Shown piece after piece: positions 1 to 8,309 of a stretch of DNA of 64,000 bases. A program made the translations under genes and the position numbers. Each line of letters opens with the position of its first letter. The stretch's first letter is position 1. This DNA comes from Paraburkholderia agricolaris (GTDB lineage: Bacteria; Pseudomonadota; Gammaproteobacteria; Burkholderiales; Burkholderiaceae), in contig NZ_QPER01000001.1 of the NCBI RefSeq assembly GCF_009455635.1, positions 3,782,001 to 3,846,000 of the forward strand, read 5' to 3'. The notes under the pieces are model-generated. The model saw only the letters and a program-made list of their open reading frames with translations. It made no database searches and was not told the origin of the DNA.

Positions 1-455
1 ACCTCGCAGCGTGGAACTACTTCATGTCGCTGCGCAACCCCACCAACGAAAAGTTCAAGAAGCAATGGGCGCAGTGGGTCAAGGACAACAACCTGCCGGG
101 CGGCACCAAGCGTGTGACCAATGACCCGATGGAAGCGACCTTCGTCGGCATCCATATGTGGAAGCAGGCCGTCGAAAAAGCGAAGAGCACGGACGTGGAC
201 AAGGTGCGCGTGGCAATGGTCGGCCAGACGTTCGCGGCACCGTCGGGCTTCACGCTCGAAATGGACGGCAATCATCATCTGCACAAGCCGGTCATGATCG
301 GCGAAGTGCGTGCCGACGGCCAGTTCAACGTGGTGTGGCGCACCAAGACCGCGATTCGCGCACAACCGTGGAGTCCGTTCATTGCCGGCAATTCGAGCAA
401 GCCGGACGTAGTCAGCTCGATTCCGGCGTTTCTGAAGCGCTCGCGCGTTGCCTGA
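1..455 (+). CDS. urtA: Urea ABC transporter substrate-binding protein, C-terminal part
   Basis: The window opens inside this gene; the reading frame is open from base 3 and gives about 150 C-terminal residues. Periplasmic urea-binding protein of the branched-chain amino acid type, delivering urea to the UrtBC permease. The visible residues (AAWNYFMSLRNPTNEKF, TNDPMEATFVGIHMWKQAVE, and a tail with RAQPWSPFI) match the end of UrtA-type binding proteins as I know them. The identification also rests on the following urtBCDE genes. The amino-terminal part and signal peptide are outside the window, as is any promoter. A 112-base gap separates it from urtB. Confidence 0.93.
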   Translation, partial: LAAWNYFMSLRNPTNEKFKKQWAQWVKDNNLPGGTKRVTNDPMEATFVGIHMWKQAVEKAKSTDVDKVRVAMVGQTFAAPSGFTLEMDGNHHLHKPVMIGEVRADGQFNVVWRTKTAIRAQPWSPFIAGNSSKPDVVSSIPAFLKRSRVA

Positions 456-567
456 TTCTGAATCTGACAGGATGACGCAGTAAGTAGCAGCAAGTAATAC
501 GACGGCGCGGCGGCGGCTCTTCAGCACGATGCCGCGCCGCCCTGCCGGTTTTTCTTCAAAGGCCATC

Positions 568-2205
568 ATGGCGTTTTCATTCCTGACTGTTGCACGACGC
601 AGCGCACGACATACCATCGGCAGCCTGGCGCTTGTGCTCCTCGCCAGCGCGCCGCTTGCCGCTTTCGCGCTGAGCCCGGCCGACGTCGCGCCACTCGCTG
701 GCGACGACTTCGATGCGAAATCCGCGGCCATCGACAAACTGATTGCGAACCACGACAAAGAATCGCTCGCTGTCCTCAAAGCGCTCTCCGAGGACAGCGC
801 ACTCGCCACCGATTCCGGCGAGGTGCTGCTGCAAGACGGCGACACGGCGCGCGATGCCGTCACCGGCAAAACAGTCGCCGCGGGCGACGCGCAACCCGTC
901 ACCCTGAACAACCTGCTGCGCTCGAAAGTAGCCGGCGCGCTCTCGGGATTGCAACTCGATTCGCCCGACGCCGCCACACGCGGTGCCGCCATTACGGCAT
1001 TGCTGCAAAACCCCGACCCGGCGATCAAGCCGCTCGTCGATGCGGCGCGCGCGAAGGAAACCGACCCGGCGCTCAAGAAACGCCTGGACACACTGTGGGC
1101 CATGACCGCGTTGCACGACGCAGACCCGGTCAAACGTCTCGAAGCCGTGCAACTGGTCGCCGCGCGGCACGATCTGGACATGAATGAACTACTGCGTCCG
1201 CTCGTCGCGAAGAAGCCGGATGGCAGCTTCAACGAAGCGGATAGCCGCGTGCGCGCCGCCGCGCAAAGCGGTATCGACGAACTCGATTCGATCCAGCGGC
1301 GCAGCCAGATCGCCGGCACGCTGTTCGCCGGCCTGTCGCTCGGCAGCGTGCTGCTGCTCGCCGCATTGGGTCTCGCGATCACGTACGGGTTGATCGGCGT
1401 GATCAACATGGCGCACGGCGAATTCCTGATGATCGGCGCATACGCCACCTATGTCGTGCAGAACCTGTTCCAGCGCTTTGCGCCCGGCGCATTCGACTGG
1501 TATCCGCTGCTTGCCGTGCCGGCTTCATTTGCCGCAGCCGGGCTGGTCGGCATCGTGCTCGAACGGCTGGTGTTGAAGCATCTGTACGGCCGTCCGCTCG
1601 AAACCCTGCTGACCACATTCGGCGTGAGCCTGATCCTGATTCAGGCAACGCGAATGCTGTTCGGCGCACAGAACGTCCAGGTGATCAACCCTGCGTGGAT
1701 GAGCGGCGGCGTGACCGTGCTGCCCAATCTGATCCTGCCGTATAACCGGCTGGCGATTCTGGCGTTTTCACTGATCGTCGTCGGGATTGCGTGGGCCGTC
1801 CTGACTAAGACCCGGCTGGGTCTGTTCGTGCGGGCCGTCACGCAGAACCGGCGGATGGCGGCATGCGTCGGCGTAAAAACCGCCCGCGTCGATTCGTATG
1901 CGTTCGCATTCGGTGCGGGCATTGCAGGTCTGGGTGGCTGTGCGCTGTCGCAGATCGGCAACGTGGGGCCGGACCTCGGCCAGAGCTACATCATCGATTC
2001 ATTCATGGCCGTGGTGCTCGGCGGTGTCGGCCAACTCGCCGGCACGGTAATCGGCGGCTTCGGCCTCGGGTTGGTCAGTAAGGCGATCGAGCCGTTCTGG
2101 GGTGCGGTGCTCGCCAAGATTGCGGTACTGGTGCTGATCGTGTTGTTTATCCAGAAGCGTCCGCAGGGCATGTTCGCCCTCAAGGGCCGCAGCGCGGAGG
2201 CATGA
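568..2205 (+). CDS. urtB: Urea ABC transporter permease UrtB
   Basis: Inner-membrane permease subunit of the UrtABCDE urea importer, 545 aa. The start at 568 is preferred over 529 because AAAGG lies five bases upstream and the protein then begins with a signal-like hydrophobic segment (residues about 16-33). Residues about 35-250 form a long alpha-helical extracytoplasmic region typical of UrtB but absent from LivH. From about residue 255 it is a LivH-like permease, with GVINMAHGEFLMIGAY as the diagnostic motif and about eight membrane segments. It sits two bases before urtC, so the two are probably translated together. Confidence 0.96.
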   Translation: MAFSFLTVARRSARHTIGSLALVLLASAPLAAFALSPADVAPLAGDDFDAKSAAIDKLIANHDKESLAVLKALSEDSALATDSGEVLLQDGDTARDAVTGKTVAAGDAQPVTLNNLLRSKVAGALSGLQLDSPDAATRGAAITALLQNPDPAIKPLVDAARAKETDPALKKRLDTLWAMTALHDADPVKRLEAVQLVAARHDLDMNELLRPLVAKKPDGSFNEADSRVRAAAQSGIDELDSIQRRSQIAGTLFAGLSLGSVLLLAALGLAITYGLIGVINMAHGEFLMIGAYATYVVQNLFQRFAPGAFDWYPLLAVPASFAAAGLVGIVLERLVLKHLYGRPLETLLTTFGVSLILIQATRMLFGAQNVQVINPAWMSGGVTVLPNLILPYNRLAILAFSLIVVGIAWAVLTKTRLGLFVRAVTQNRRMAACVGVKTARVDSYAFAFGAGIAGLGGCALSQIGNVGPDLGQSYIIDSFMAVVLGGVGQLAGTVIGGFGLGLVSKAIEPFWGAVLAKIAVLVLIVLFIQKRPQGMFALKGRSAEA

Positions 2206-2206
2206 A

Positions 2207-3403
2207 ATGACATCCGCAACCTCATCGGCGACCTCGTCGACGCGCGTCGGCGCAGCGGGCGCTCGCGCCGCTGCCGGACGTGAAGCGCAGTCCGGTTTCG
2301 CGCTCGGCTTGCCGCCACGTCCCGCCTTGCTGTCGCGCCGTGCGTGGCTCGCGCTGATCGCGTTGATCATCGTGTTCGGCCTCGGCGTGCCCTTCGCCAC
2401 CCTGGTGGTTCCGGAGACGAGCGCGTTCCATCTGTCCGCGTATGCGATGACGATCACCGGCAAGTTCATGTGCTACGCGATTGCCGCGCTGGCGCTCGAC
2501 CTCGTGTGGGGCTACTGCGGCATTCTGAGCCTCGGACACGCGTTGTTCTTTGCATTGGGCGGCTACGCGATCGGCATGTACCTGATGCGTTCGATCGGCC
2601 ACGACGGCAAATACGGCAGCGATCTGCCCGACTTCATGGTGTTTCTCGACTGGCATCAACTGCCGTGGTACTGGCAAGGTACACAGCATCTCGGTTACGC
2701 GCTGCTGCTGGTGGTGCTGGTGCCCGCCGTTGTTGCGTGGGTGTTCGGCTTCTTCACGTTCCGTTCGCGGGTGAAGGGCGTGTACCTGTCGATCATCACG
2801 CAGGCGATGACATTTGCCGCCATGCTGCTGTTCTACCGTAACGAAACGGGCTTCGGCGGCAACAACGGCTTTACCGACTTCAAGCGCATCGGCGGTTTTC
2901 CGATTACGCACCCGGGCACGCGCACTGCGCTGCTGTTGATCACGTTCGCGGTGTTGGTCCTGGCGTTCATCGGCGCGCGGGCAATCGTCACATCGAAACT
3001 CGGCCGCGTGGTCACTGCGGTGCGTGACGGCGAAACACGCCTGATGTTCCTTGGCTACAGCCCGCTCGCGTACAAGCTGTTCGTGTGGACCGTCTCCGCC
3101 GTTTTGTGCGGGATCGCCGGGGCGTTGTACGTGCCGCAGGTCGGCATCATCAACCCGGGCGAGATGTCGCCCGGCAACTCGATCGAGATGGCGATCTGGG
3201 TTGCGGTGGGCGGACGCGGCACGTTGATCGGACCGATCATCGGCGCGTTCGCGGTGAATGGCGCGAAGAGTTTTTTTACGGCGAACTTCCCTGAGTACTG
3301 GCTGTTCTTTCTTGGTTTGATCTTCGTGCTGGTCCCGCTGTTGTTGCCGAACGGCATCATGGGGCTGATCGACATGATCACGCGCAAGAGGAATCGCTCA
3401 TGA
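2207..3403 (+). CDS. urtC: Urea ABC transporter permease UrtC
   Basis: Second inner-membrane permease subunit of the urea importer, 398 aa, LivM-like. The first 40 residues are Ser/Thr/Ala-rich and cytoplasmic; about ten membrane segments follow. The motif WGYCGILSLGHALFFALGGY and the later stretch FTDFKRIGG are typical of UrtC. GGAGG lies six bases upstream of the ATG, inside the end of urtB. The stop overlaps the urtD start in the sequence ATGA at 3400-3403, indicating translational coupling. Confidence 0.96.
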   Translation: MTSATSSATSSTRVGAAGARAAAGREAQSGFALGLPPRPALLSRRAWLALIALIIVFGLGVPFATLVVPETSAFHLSAYAMTITGKFMCYAIAALALDLVWGYCGILSLGHALFFALGGYAIGMYLMRSIGHDGKYGSDLPDFMVFLDWHQLPWYWQGTQHLGYALLLVVLVPAVVAWVFGFFTFRSRVKGVYLSIITQAMTFAAMLLFYRNETGFGGNNGFTDFKRIGGFPITHPGTRTALLLITFAVLVLAFIGARAIVTSKLGRVVTAVRDGETRLMFLGYSPLAYKLFVWTVSAVLCGIAGALYVPQVGIINPGEMSPGNSIEMAIWVAVGGRGTLIGPIIGAFAVNGAKSFFTANFPEYWLFFLGLIFVLVPLLLPNGIMGLIDMITRKRNRS

Positions 3404-4263
3404 ACGAAAACCCGATGGTTCCTGATCTTGCATTACCTGAAGAGCCTGCTGAACGCTCGTTGAGCGGCGTCGCGAGTATGGGGCACGCCGTGGTGCCTGG
3501 CGAGATCGATGTTTCGCACGGGACGATTCTGTACCTTGAAGACGTGACCGTGAGTTTCGATGGGTTTCGCGCGTTGAATGCGCTGAGCCTTGCGATCGAT
3601 GCGGGCGAATTGCGTTGCATCATCGGGCCGAATGGCGCGGGCAAGACGACGATGATGGATGTCATCACGGGGAAGACGGAGCCGGACTCCGGCAAGATTT
3701 TTCTGGGGCAGTCGATCGATCTGACGCGGATGAATGAGCCGTCTATTGCCCGCGCAGGGATTGGGCGGAAGTTTCAGAAGCCTACGGTTTTTGAGCAACA
3801 TCCTGTGTGGGAGAACCTTGAGTTGGCGATGAAGGCTGACAAGGGATGGTGGGCTTCCTTGCGTGCACGGTTAGATCGTGAGGCGCAGGCGCGGATTGAA
3901 GAGACGTTGGTTTTGATTGGGTTGGAGAGTGAAGCACGGAGGCTTGCTGGGGAGTTGTCGCATGGGCAGAAGCAGCGGCTCGAGATTGGGATGTTGTTGA
4001 TGCAGCAGCCGGCGCTGCTTTTGCTTGATGAACCTGCGGCTGGTATGACTGATGACGAGACCATGCAGTTGGCTGAGTTGCTTAATCATCTGCGTGGGAC
4101 GTGTTCGATGATGGTTGTCGAACATGACATGGAGTTTGTGGCTGCGTTGTCGGGGGACGCCGGGAAGGTGACGGTGATGGCCGAAGGACGGGTTCTTGCC
4201 CATGGCACTTTGGATGAGGTTAAGCGCGATGAGATGGTGGTTGAGTCTTATCTTGGGCGGTAA
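3400..4263 (+). CDS. urtD: Urea ABC transporter ATP-binding protein UrtD
   Basis: Cytoplasmic ATPase subunit (LivG-like) of the urea importer, 287 aa. About 45 variable residues precede the ATPase domain. Walker A is GPNGAGKTT, the signature is LSHGQKQRLEIG and Walker B is LLLLDEPAAGM, followed by the switch histidine in VEHDMEFV. Codon use drifts along the gene: by my count 32 of the last 40 sense codons end in G or T, unlike the C-rich third positions of urtC. This drift points toward the palindromic element just downstream. That element separates urtD from urtE, whose usual place is directly after urtD. Confidence 0.96.
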   Translation: MNENPMVPDLALPEEPAERSLSGVASMGHAVVPGEIDVSHGTILYLEDVTVSFDGFRALNALSLAIDAGELRCIIGPNGAGKTTMMDVITGKTEPDSGKIFLGQSIDLTRMNEPSIARAGIGRKFQKPTVFEQHPVWENLELAMKADKGWWASLRARLDREAQARIEETLVLIGLESEARRLAGELSHGQKQRLEIGMLLMQQPALLLLDEPAAGMTDDETMQLAELLNHLRGTCSMMVVEHDMEFVAALSGDAGKVTVMAEGRVLAHGTLDEVKRDEMVVESYLGR

Positions 4264-4394
4264 TGGTGTTTTTTTTCTTAGCGGCGGCTTGTTTTCATGT
4301 GGGTTTGTTGGTGTTGGTCTTTTGGTCTTTTGGTCTTTTGGCCTTTCCTTGATTTGTTAGTGGTCTATTAGCGTTGCCCCTGTGCGGGGCGGCA

Positions 4395-4429
4395 CCTACT
4401 TTTCTTTGCCTGCCGCAAAGAAAAGTAGG
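4395..4429. repeat. Hairpin of the palindromic element, left copy
   Basis: Perfect 15-bp stem, CCTACTTTTCTTTGC paired with GCAAAGAAAAGTAGG, around the five-base loop CTGCC. It lies 132 bases after the urtD stop and could end transcription or stabilise the 3' end of urtBCD mRNA, although no T-run follows it. The same hairpin recurs in inverted orientation at 6000-6034. Confidence 0.8.
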
Positions 4430-4874
4430 CAAAAGAAAGCGGCTCACACCGCCAACTCATAAGCGGGTCCCCCGCACAGCCACGATAGTGGTGCATCTGG
4501 AATCCGTGCCCCCGCACACTCCGCGCCGTTGACAAAGGACTCATCAGTTCCCACTCCGCACTGCGTGCGTCGCGGACGGGTCTGCTAGGGAAACCAGAGG
4601 GTTGCTTCGCGCAGCGCATCGGCTTCGCCTCGATGAGGCACCAATGCGCAAGCAACATGGCATTCTGGAAGTGCATCACTCCAAGTACGGCGCGCCGCGA
4701 AACGCGGCGGGTGGTGTTCTGAACTGGGTGTCGGCGCGCGCAGCGCCGCCGGAGGTATGACTGCTTTGTCACTAACGCCGAATGTGCGAGGAGACAGATT
4801 CCAGATGCACCACTACCGCGACTGCGCGGGGGACCCGCTTAAGAATTAGCGGTGTGAGCCGCTTTCTTTTGCCT

Positions 4875-5999
4875 GGCGGTTTCAAAATACAAGTGCAACA
4901 GCCTCAGTTAGGATGCGTTGCATGGGAAAAATATACGAACATCTGAGCGTCGAAGAGCGCGGCGTGATCTTTGCGATGAAGATGGAGAATCGCAAATCAA
5001 GCGAGATTGCGCTCGCTTTGCAGCGCTCGCGCAGCACGATCAGTCGGGAGTTGAGGCGCAATAACTGGAAGCCGAAGCACGAACGCGGCGCACTGGGCAG
5101 GCCGCCGGTTGCGGGTGGATACAATGCAACATCGGCCGGACGCAGGGCTGCACAGCTTCGTCATAAGCCGCGTCGCGAACGCAAGCTACAGCCTGAAGGA
5201 GCCCTGTGGGCTGAAGTGCGTCAGCATCTGGACGAGTGTCACTCGCCCGAACAGATTTCTGCCGAACTCAAACGTACCCATCCAGACGAACCTGCCTTGA
5301 ATGCCTCACACGAAACCATCTACAACGCCATCTACGCCATGCCGCGTGGCGAACTCAAGCGCGAGTTGGTGGGTCTGTTAAGACAGGGGCGTAGCACGCG
5401 CAAGCCGCGCACGCGAGGCGAAGACCGACGGGGCAAACTGGTCGATATGGCTAGCATCCATATCCGGCCTCCGGAGGCCAATGAGCGGCGGATTGCCGGA
5501 CATTGGGAGGGGGATCTGATCAAGGGTGCGGGCAACCGTTCGGCAGTGGGCACACTGATCGATCGCAGCACGCTGTTCGTGATGCTGGTGAAGATGGAGG
5601 ACAGCACCGCCGAAGCCGCGCTCAAGGCGTACAGTGCGGCGTTTGCGCCGCTCGATCCGGATTTGCTGAAGACCCTGACTTACGATCAGGGCAAGGAAAT
5701 GGCGCTACACAAGAAGCTGGCCGAAACAACCGGTATCAAGGTGTATTTCTGTGATCCGCATAGTCCCTGGCAACGCGGTATCTGCGAGAACACCAATGGG
5801 TTGCTGCGCCAGTTCCTGCCGAAGGGCGTGGACCTGTCAAAGTTCACGCAGCGCGAACTCGATGCCATCGCGCTGAACCTGAATCGGCGACCTCGCAAAA
5901 CACTCGGCTGGCGCCGGCCCGGCGAGGTCTTCATTGATAACTGCGCCAGACAGGGAATTGTTATCGACCCGGCTGTTGCACTTGGTATTTGAAACCGCC
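4875..5999. mobile_element. IS30-family insertion sequence
   Basis: The element is 1125 bases long. Its left end GGCGGTTTC... (4875-4903) and right end (5971-5999) form 29-base inverted repeats with three mismatches. It is flanked by the direct repeat CCT (4872-4874 and 6000-6002), the length expected of an IS30-type target duplication. The target is the first three bases of the hairpin in the right end of the palindromic element, which the insertion has separated from the rest. It carries one intact transposase gene on +. Intact ends, intact gene and intact target duplication suggest a fairly recent event. Confidence 0.9.
4913..5992 (+). CDS. IS30-family transposase
   Basis: DDE transposase of 359 aa, full length for the family. 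The amino end holds a helix-turn-helix that would bind the inverted repeats (LSVEERGVIFAMKMENR, then SSEIALALQRSRSTISREL). The catalytic residues appear to be Asp201 in GHWEGDLIKG, Asp258 in TYDQGKEM and Glu292 in CENTNGLLRQ. An alternative start is the ATG at 4922. The frame is intact and the gene ends seven bases before the end of the element, inside the right inverted repeat. It probably has no function for the host. Confidence 0.95.
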   Translation: MRCMGKIYEHLSVEERGVIFAMKMENRKSSEIALALQRSRSTISRELRRNNWKPKHERGALGRPPVAGGYNATSAGRRAAQLRHKPRRERKLQPEGALWAEVRQHLDECHSPEQISAELKRTHPDEPALNASHETIYNAIYAMPRGELKRELVGLLRQGRSTRKPRTRGEDRRGKLVDMASIHIRPPEANERRIAGHWEGDLIKGAGNRSAVGTLIDRSTLFVMLVKMEDSTAEAALKAYSAAFAPLDPDLLKTLTYDQGKEMALHKKLAETTGIKVYFCDPHSPWQRGICENTNGLLRQFLPKGVDLSKFTQRELDAIALNLNRRPRKTLGWRRPGEVFIDNCARQGIVIDPAVALGI

Positions 6000-6034
6000 C
6001 CTACTTTTCTTTGCGGCAGGCAAAGAAAAGTAGG
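6000..6034. repeat. Hairpin of the palindromic element, right copy
   Basis: Perfect 15-bp stem around the loop GGCAG, the reverse complement of the hairpin at 4395-4429. Its first three bases, CCT, are one copy of the target duplication made by the IS30-type element. It lies 128 bases upstream of urtE and could affect read-through into that gene. Confidence 0.8.
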
Positions 6035-6161
6035 TGCCGCCCCGCACAGGGGCAACGCTAATAAACCACTAACAAATCAAGGAAAGGCCAAAAGACCAAC
6101 ACCCCAAACCACAACCAAACCGGAAACCGCCGAACAGGCTCCCCTCCCGAGGCCCCTCAAA

Positions 6162-6854
6162 ATGCTAGAAGTAGAAAACCTGAACCAGTACTACGGCGGC
6201 AGCCACATCCTCCGGGATGTAAAACTCACCGTACCGGACGGCAAACTCACCGTCCTGCTAGGCCGCAACGGCGTAGGCAAAACAACGCTGCTCCGATGCC
6301 TGATGGGCGTCGTCCAGACCAGAAGCGGCTCCATTGCCTGGCGCGGCGCCCCCATCACCAAACTCCCCACCTATTCCCGCGTGGAGAAAGGCCTCGCCTA
6401 CGTCCCCCAAGGCCGCGACATCTTCCCCCGCCTGACGGTAGAAGAAAACCTGCTAGTCGGCGCAGCCAGCAAAAAAGCCCCCAAAAAAATCCCGGACCGC
6501 ATCTACGAATTATTCCCAGTCCTCAAGGATATGCGCAGCCGCCGCGGCGGCGACCTCTCCGGCGGTCAGCAACAACAACTCGCAATCGGCCGCGCGCTAA
6601 TGAGCGATCCGCAATTGCTGATCCTCGACGAACCCACCGAAGGTATCCAACCCTCGATCATTCAGGACATCGGCCGCACACTGCGCCAGTTGGTCGAAGA
6701 AATGGGCATGACCGTGCTGCTCGTCGAACAGTATTACGACTTCGCCAAGGAAATTGCCGATCGGTACTGGGTCATGAGCCGCGGTGAAATCGTCGCCGGC
6801 GGCGAAGGAGCCAACATGGATACCGATGGCGTACGCGCACTGATCGCCGTCTGA
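6162..6854 (+). CDS. urtE: Urea ABC transporter ATP-binding protein UrtE
   Basis: Second ATPase subunit (LivF-like) of the urea importer, 230 aa, the usual length. The start is the ATG of MLEVENLNQYYGG; an open frame extends upstream into the repeat, but that extension is translated repeat and not protein. Walker A is LGRNGVGKTTLL, the signature LSGGQQQQLAIG, Walker B LLILDEPTEGI. By my count 33 of the first 40 codons end in A or C, the mirror image of the G/T bias at the end of urtD. The insertion upstream leaves it dependent on read-through or on a promoter within the element. Confidence 0.96.
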   Translation: MLEVENLNQYYGGSHILRDVKLTVPDGKLTVLLGRNGVGKTTLLRCLMGVVQTRSGSIAWRGAPITKLPTYSRVEKGLAYVPQGRDIFPRLTVEENLLVGAASKKAPKKIPDRIYELFPVLKDMRSRRGGDLSGGQQQQLAIGRALMSDPQLLILDEPTEGIQPSIIQDIGRTLRQLVEEMGMTVLLVEQYYDFAKEIADRYWVMSRGEIVAGGEGANMDTDGVRALIAV

Positions 6855-7018
6855 CGCGTGCGAGCAGCGCAGCGTGCTATTCTCGCCGCATCCTGTGGCA
6901 ACGCGACTAGTCGTTGCCTGGCGCGCGCTGACACGCTTCGCGTTGACGCGGCTGCCAGCGCGTCAGTCGCTGCGTCCTTTACGCGCCGCCCCGCCCGTCC
7001 ATTCGCACTTCCATCCGT

Positions 7019-7900
7019 ATGTCGCTTCACGAAAACCACGTCGCACTCGCCACCGCGCAAAACACCACGCACTCGCAATGGCGCGCGCGCCTCGAACTCG
7101 GCTTCGTCAAGGACGGCGAGCGGACCACACTCAAACATCGGCGGCATGATGGTCCGTTGCGCATACAACGGCCGCTTTACCCGGAAGGCCATGCGATCTG
7201 TCATGCAGTTATCGTGCATCCGCCGGGCGGAATCGCAGGCGGCGATCATCTCGACATCGATGTGACCGTGGGCGACGGCGCGCATGCCGTCATCACCACG
7301 CCCGGGGCGACCAAGTGGTACAAGTCCAATGGCCGTGCCGCACGGCAGAATATTGCAGTGCGTGTCGGCCCGCAGGCAAAGCTCGACTGGCTGCCGCAGA
7401 ACAATATCGTTTTCGATCACGCCAATGCAATGCTGGATTTTTCGCTGACGCTGGGTGAAGGCGCTACCGCGATCGGGTGGGATGCCACGCAGCTTGGGCG
7501 GCAGGCGGCCGGTGAGCGGTGGTCGGCCGGGCATTTGCGCGCGGTATCACGAATCGTTGGCGCGAATGGCGAGGCGCTGTGGCTCGAACGCGCAAGTCTT
7601 GCGGCGGAGGATTCATTGCGGGACGCGGCCCAGGGGCTTGCCGGATTTCCCGCTTACGGGACGCTGTGGGCCGTGGGGACAGCCTGCAATGACGCACTCG
7701 CTGAGGCGCTCACCGCCCAGTTGCCGTTCGACGATTCGTTGCGGGTTGCCGCTTCCTGTGTCACAGATGGCGTGTTGCTCGTGCGAGCGGTTTCGCGGTC
7801 CATGGAAATGCTGCAGCGTGCTTTGACGCAGTGCTGGCTTCAGTTGAGGCCTGTTGTGCACGGAGTCGAGGCCGTACCACTGCGAATCTGGTCGACGTGA
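7019..7900 (+). CDS. ureD: Urease accessory protein UreD
   Basis: UreD (UreH) binds apo-urease and, with UreF and UreG, forms the complex through which nickel and CO2 reach the active site; 293 aa, normal length. Recognisable family blocks are [39 protein letters not shown] and [11 protein letters not shown]. The start at 7019 gives a normal amino end although no clear ribosome-binding site is seen. It follows urtE by 164 bases. In most Burkholderiales ureA comes directly next; here 5.6 kb of other genes intervenes. Confidence 0.94.
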   Translation: MSLHENHVALATAQNTTHSQWRARLELGFVKDGERTTLKHRRHDGPLRIQRPLYPEGHAICHAVIVHPPGGIAGGDHLDIDVTVGDGAHAVITTPGATKWYKSNGRAARQNIAVRVGPQAKLDWLPQNNIVFDHANAMLDFSLTLGEGATAIGWDATQLGRQAAGERWSAGHLRAVSRIVGANGEALWLERASLAAEDSLRDAAQGLAGFPAYGTLWAVGTACNDALAEALTAQLPFDDSLRVAASCVTDGVLLVRAVSRSMEMLQRALTQCWLQLRPVVHGVEAVPLRIWST

Positions 7901-8309
7901 CTGCAACGGTCACACGCAACAGTCACCCCTGTTTCAGTGCGCATCTACACAACATTTCCTCGTTGACCGTCACGTGACCTCACGTCATGACGGTCACGCT
8001 TGCAGCTTGCCCTGACCGGCTTCACCAGCTTACGCAGGGTGTGTGAATCACCCTGCCCCAAGCCCTCCAGTGAAACCGGCAATCTCCCCGGTTTCACTGA
8101 AATTTCCGCAACAAAAGCAGACATGGCCGTTCACCAGCCATATTAAGCTCACATGCGCTAACTAATAGCTCAATCAAGAAAAATACCATCGGCGTAACCA
8201 ACCGCCAAAGGTGGAGACCGGCTCGATCAGCACACCCACGTGCGCGACTGCAGCCAACAGAAAAACAGGGGCCATCCTTCTTCCTGCGGTACGAAGGACA
8301 TTACCAATA
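7901..8309. other. Intergenic region after ureD with two inverted repeats
   Basis: About 410 bases without a gene. 7964-7972 and 7988-7996 form the inverted pair TGACCGTCA/TGACGGTCA, and the core CGGTCAC recurs nearby at 7906-7912. The hairpin at 8068-8099 probably marks the end of the ureD transcript. The region closer to the protease gene is A/T-richer (AATAGCTCAATCAAGAAAAA) and may hold its promoter, but no clear -35/-10 pair stands out. Confidence 0.5.
8068..8099 (+). terminator. Hairpin downstream of ureD
   Basis: Perfect 12-bp stem CAGTGAAACCGG / CCGGTTTCACTG around an eight-base loop, followed by AAATTTCC and not by a real T-run. A likely transcript end for ureD, or a stabilising hairpin. 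Confidence 0.45.

Larger units (their letters stand above)
4312..6107. repeat. Large palindromic intergenic element, split by an IS30-type insertion
   Basis: The outer arm 4312-4429 matches the reverse complement of 6000-6107 almost perfectly: one substitution, plus three rather than one copies of an 8-base GGTCTTTT-type unit on the left. The inner arm 4430-4503 matches the reverse complement of 4797-4872 with about 7 differences in 75. Removing the insertion 4875-5999 and one copy of its CCT duplication restores one continuous element of about 670 bases with inverted ends of about 190 bases. Both ends carry the same hairpin. The interior (4504-4796) holds smaller hairpins and no convincing gene. 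It looks like a non-autonomous, MITE-like repeat; I recall similar sequence in many Paraburkholderia intergenic regions, but the copy number cannot be shown here. Confidence 0.8.

Noticed and set aside
4368..4772. 134-codon open frame on the - strand inside the palindromic element
   Set aside because: Its codons run through the inverted arm and hairpin of a non-coding repeat. Such frames appear in every copy and have no recognisable domain.
5934..6161. Longer amino end for UrtE starting inside the IS30-type element
   Set aside because: The extension is translated insertion and repeat sequence. UrtE proteins begin at the MLEVENLNQYYGG position.
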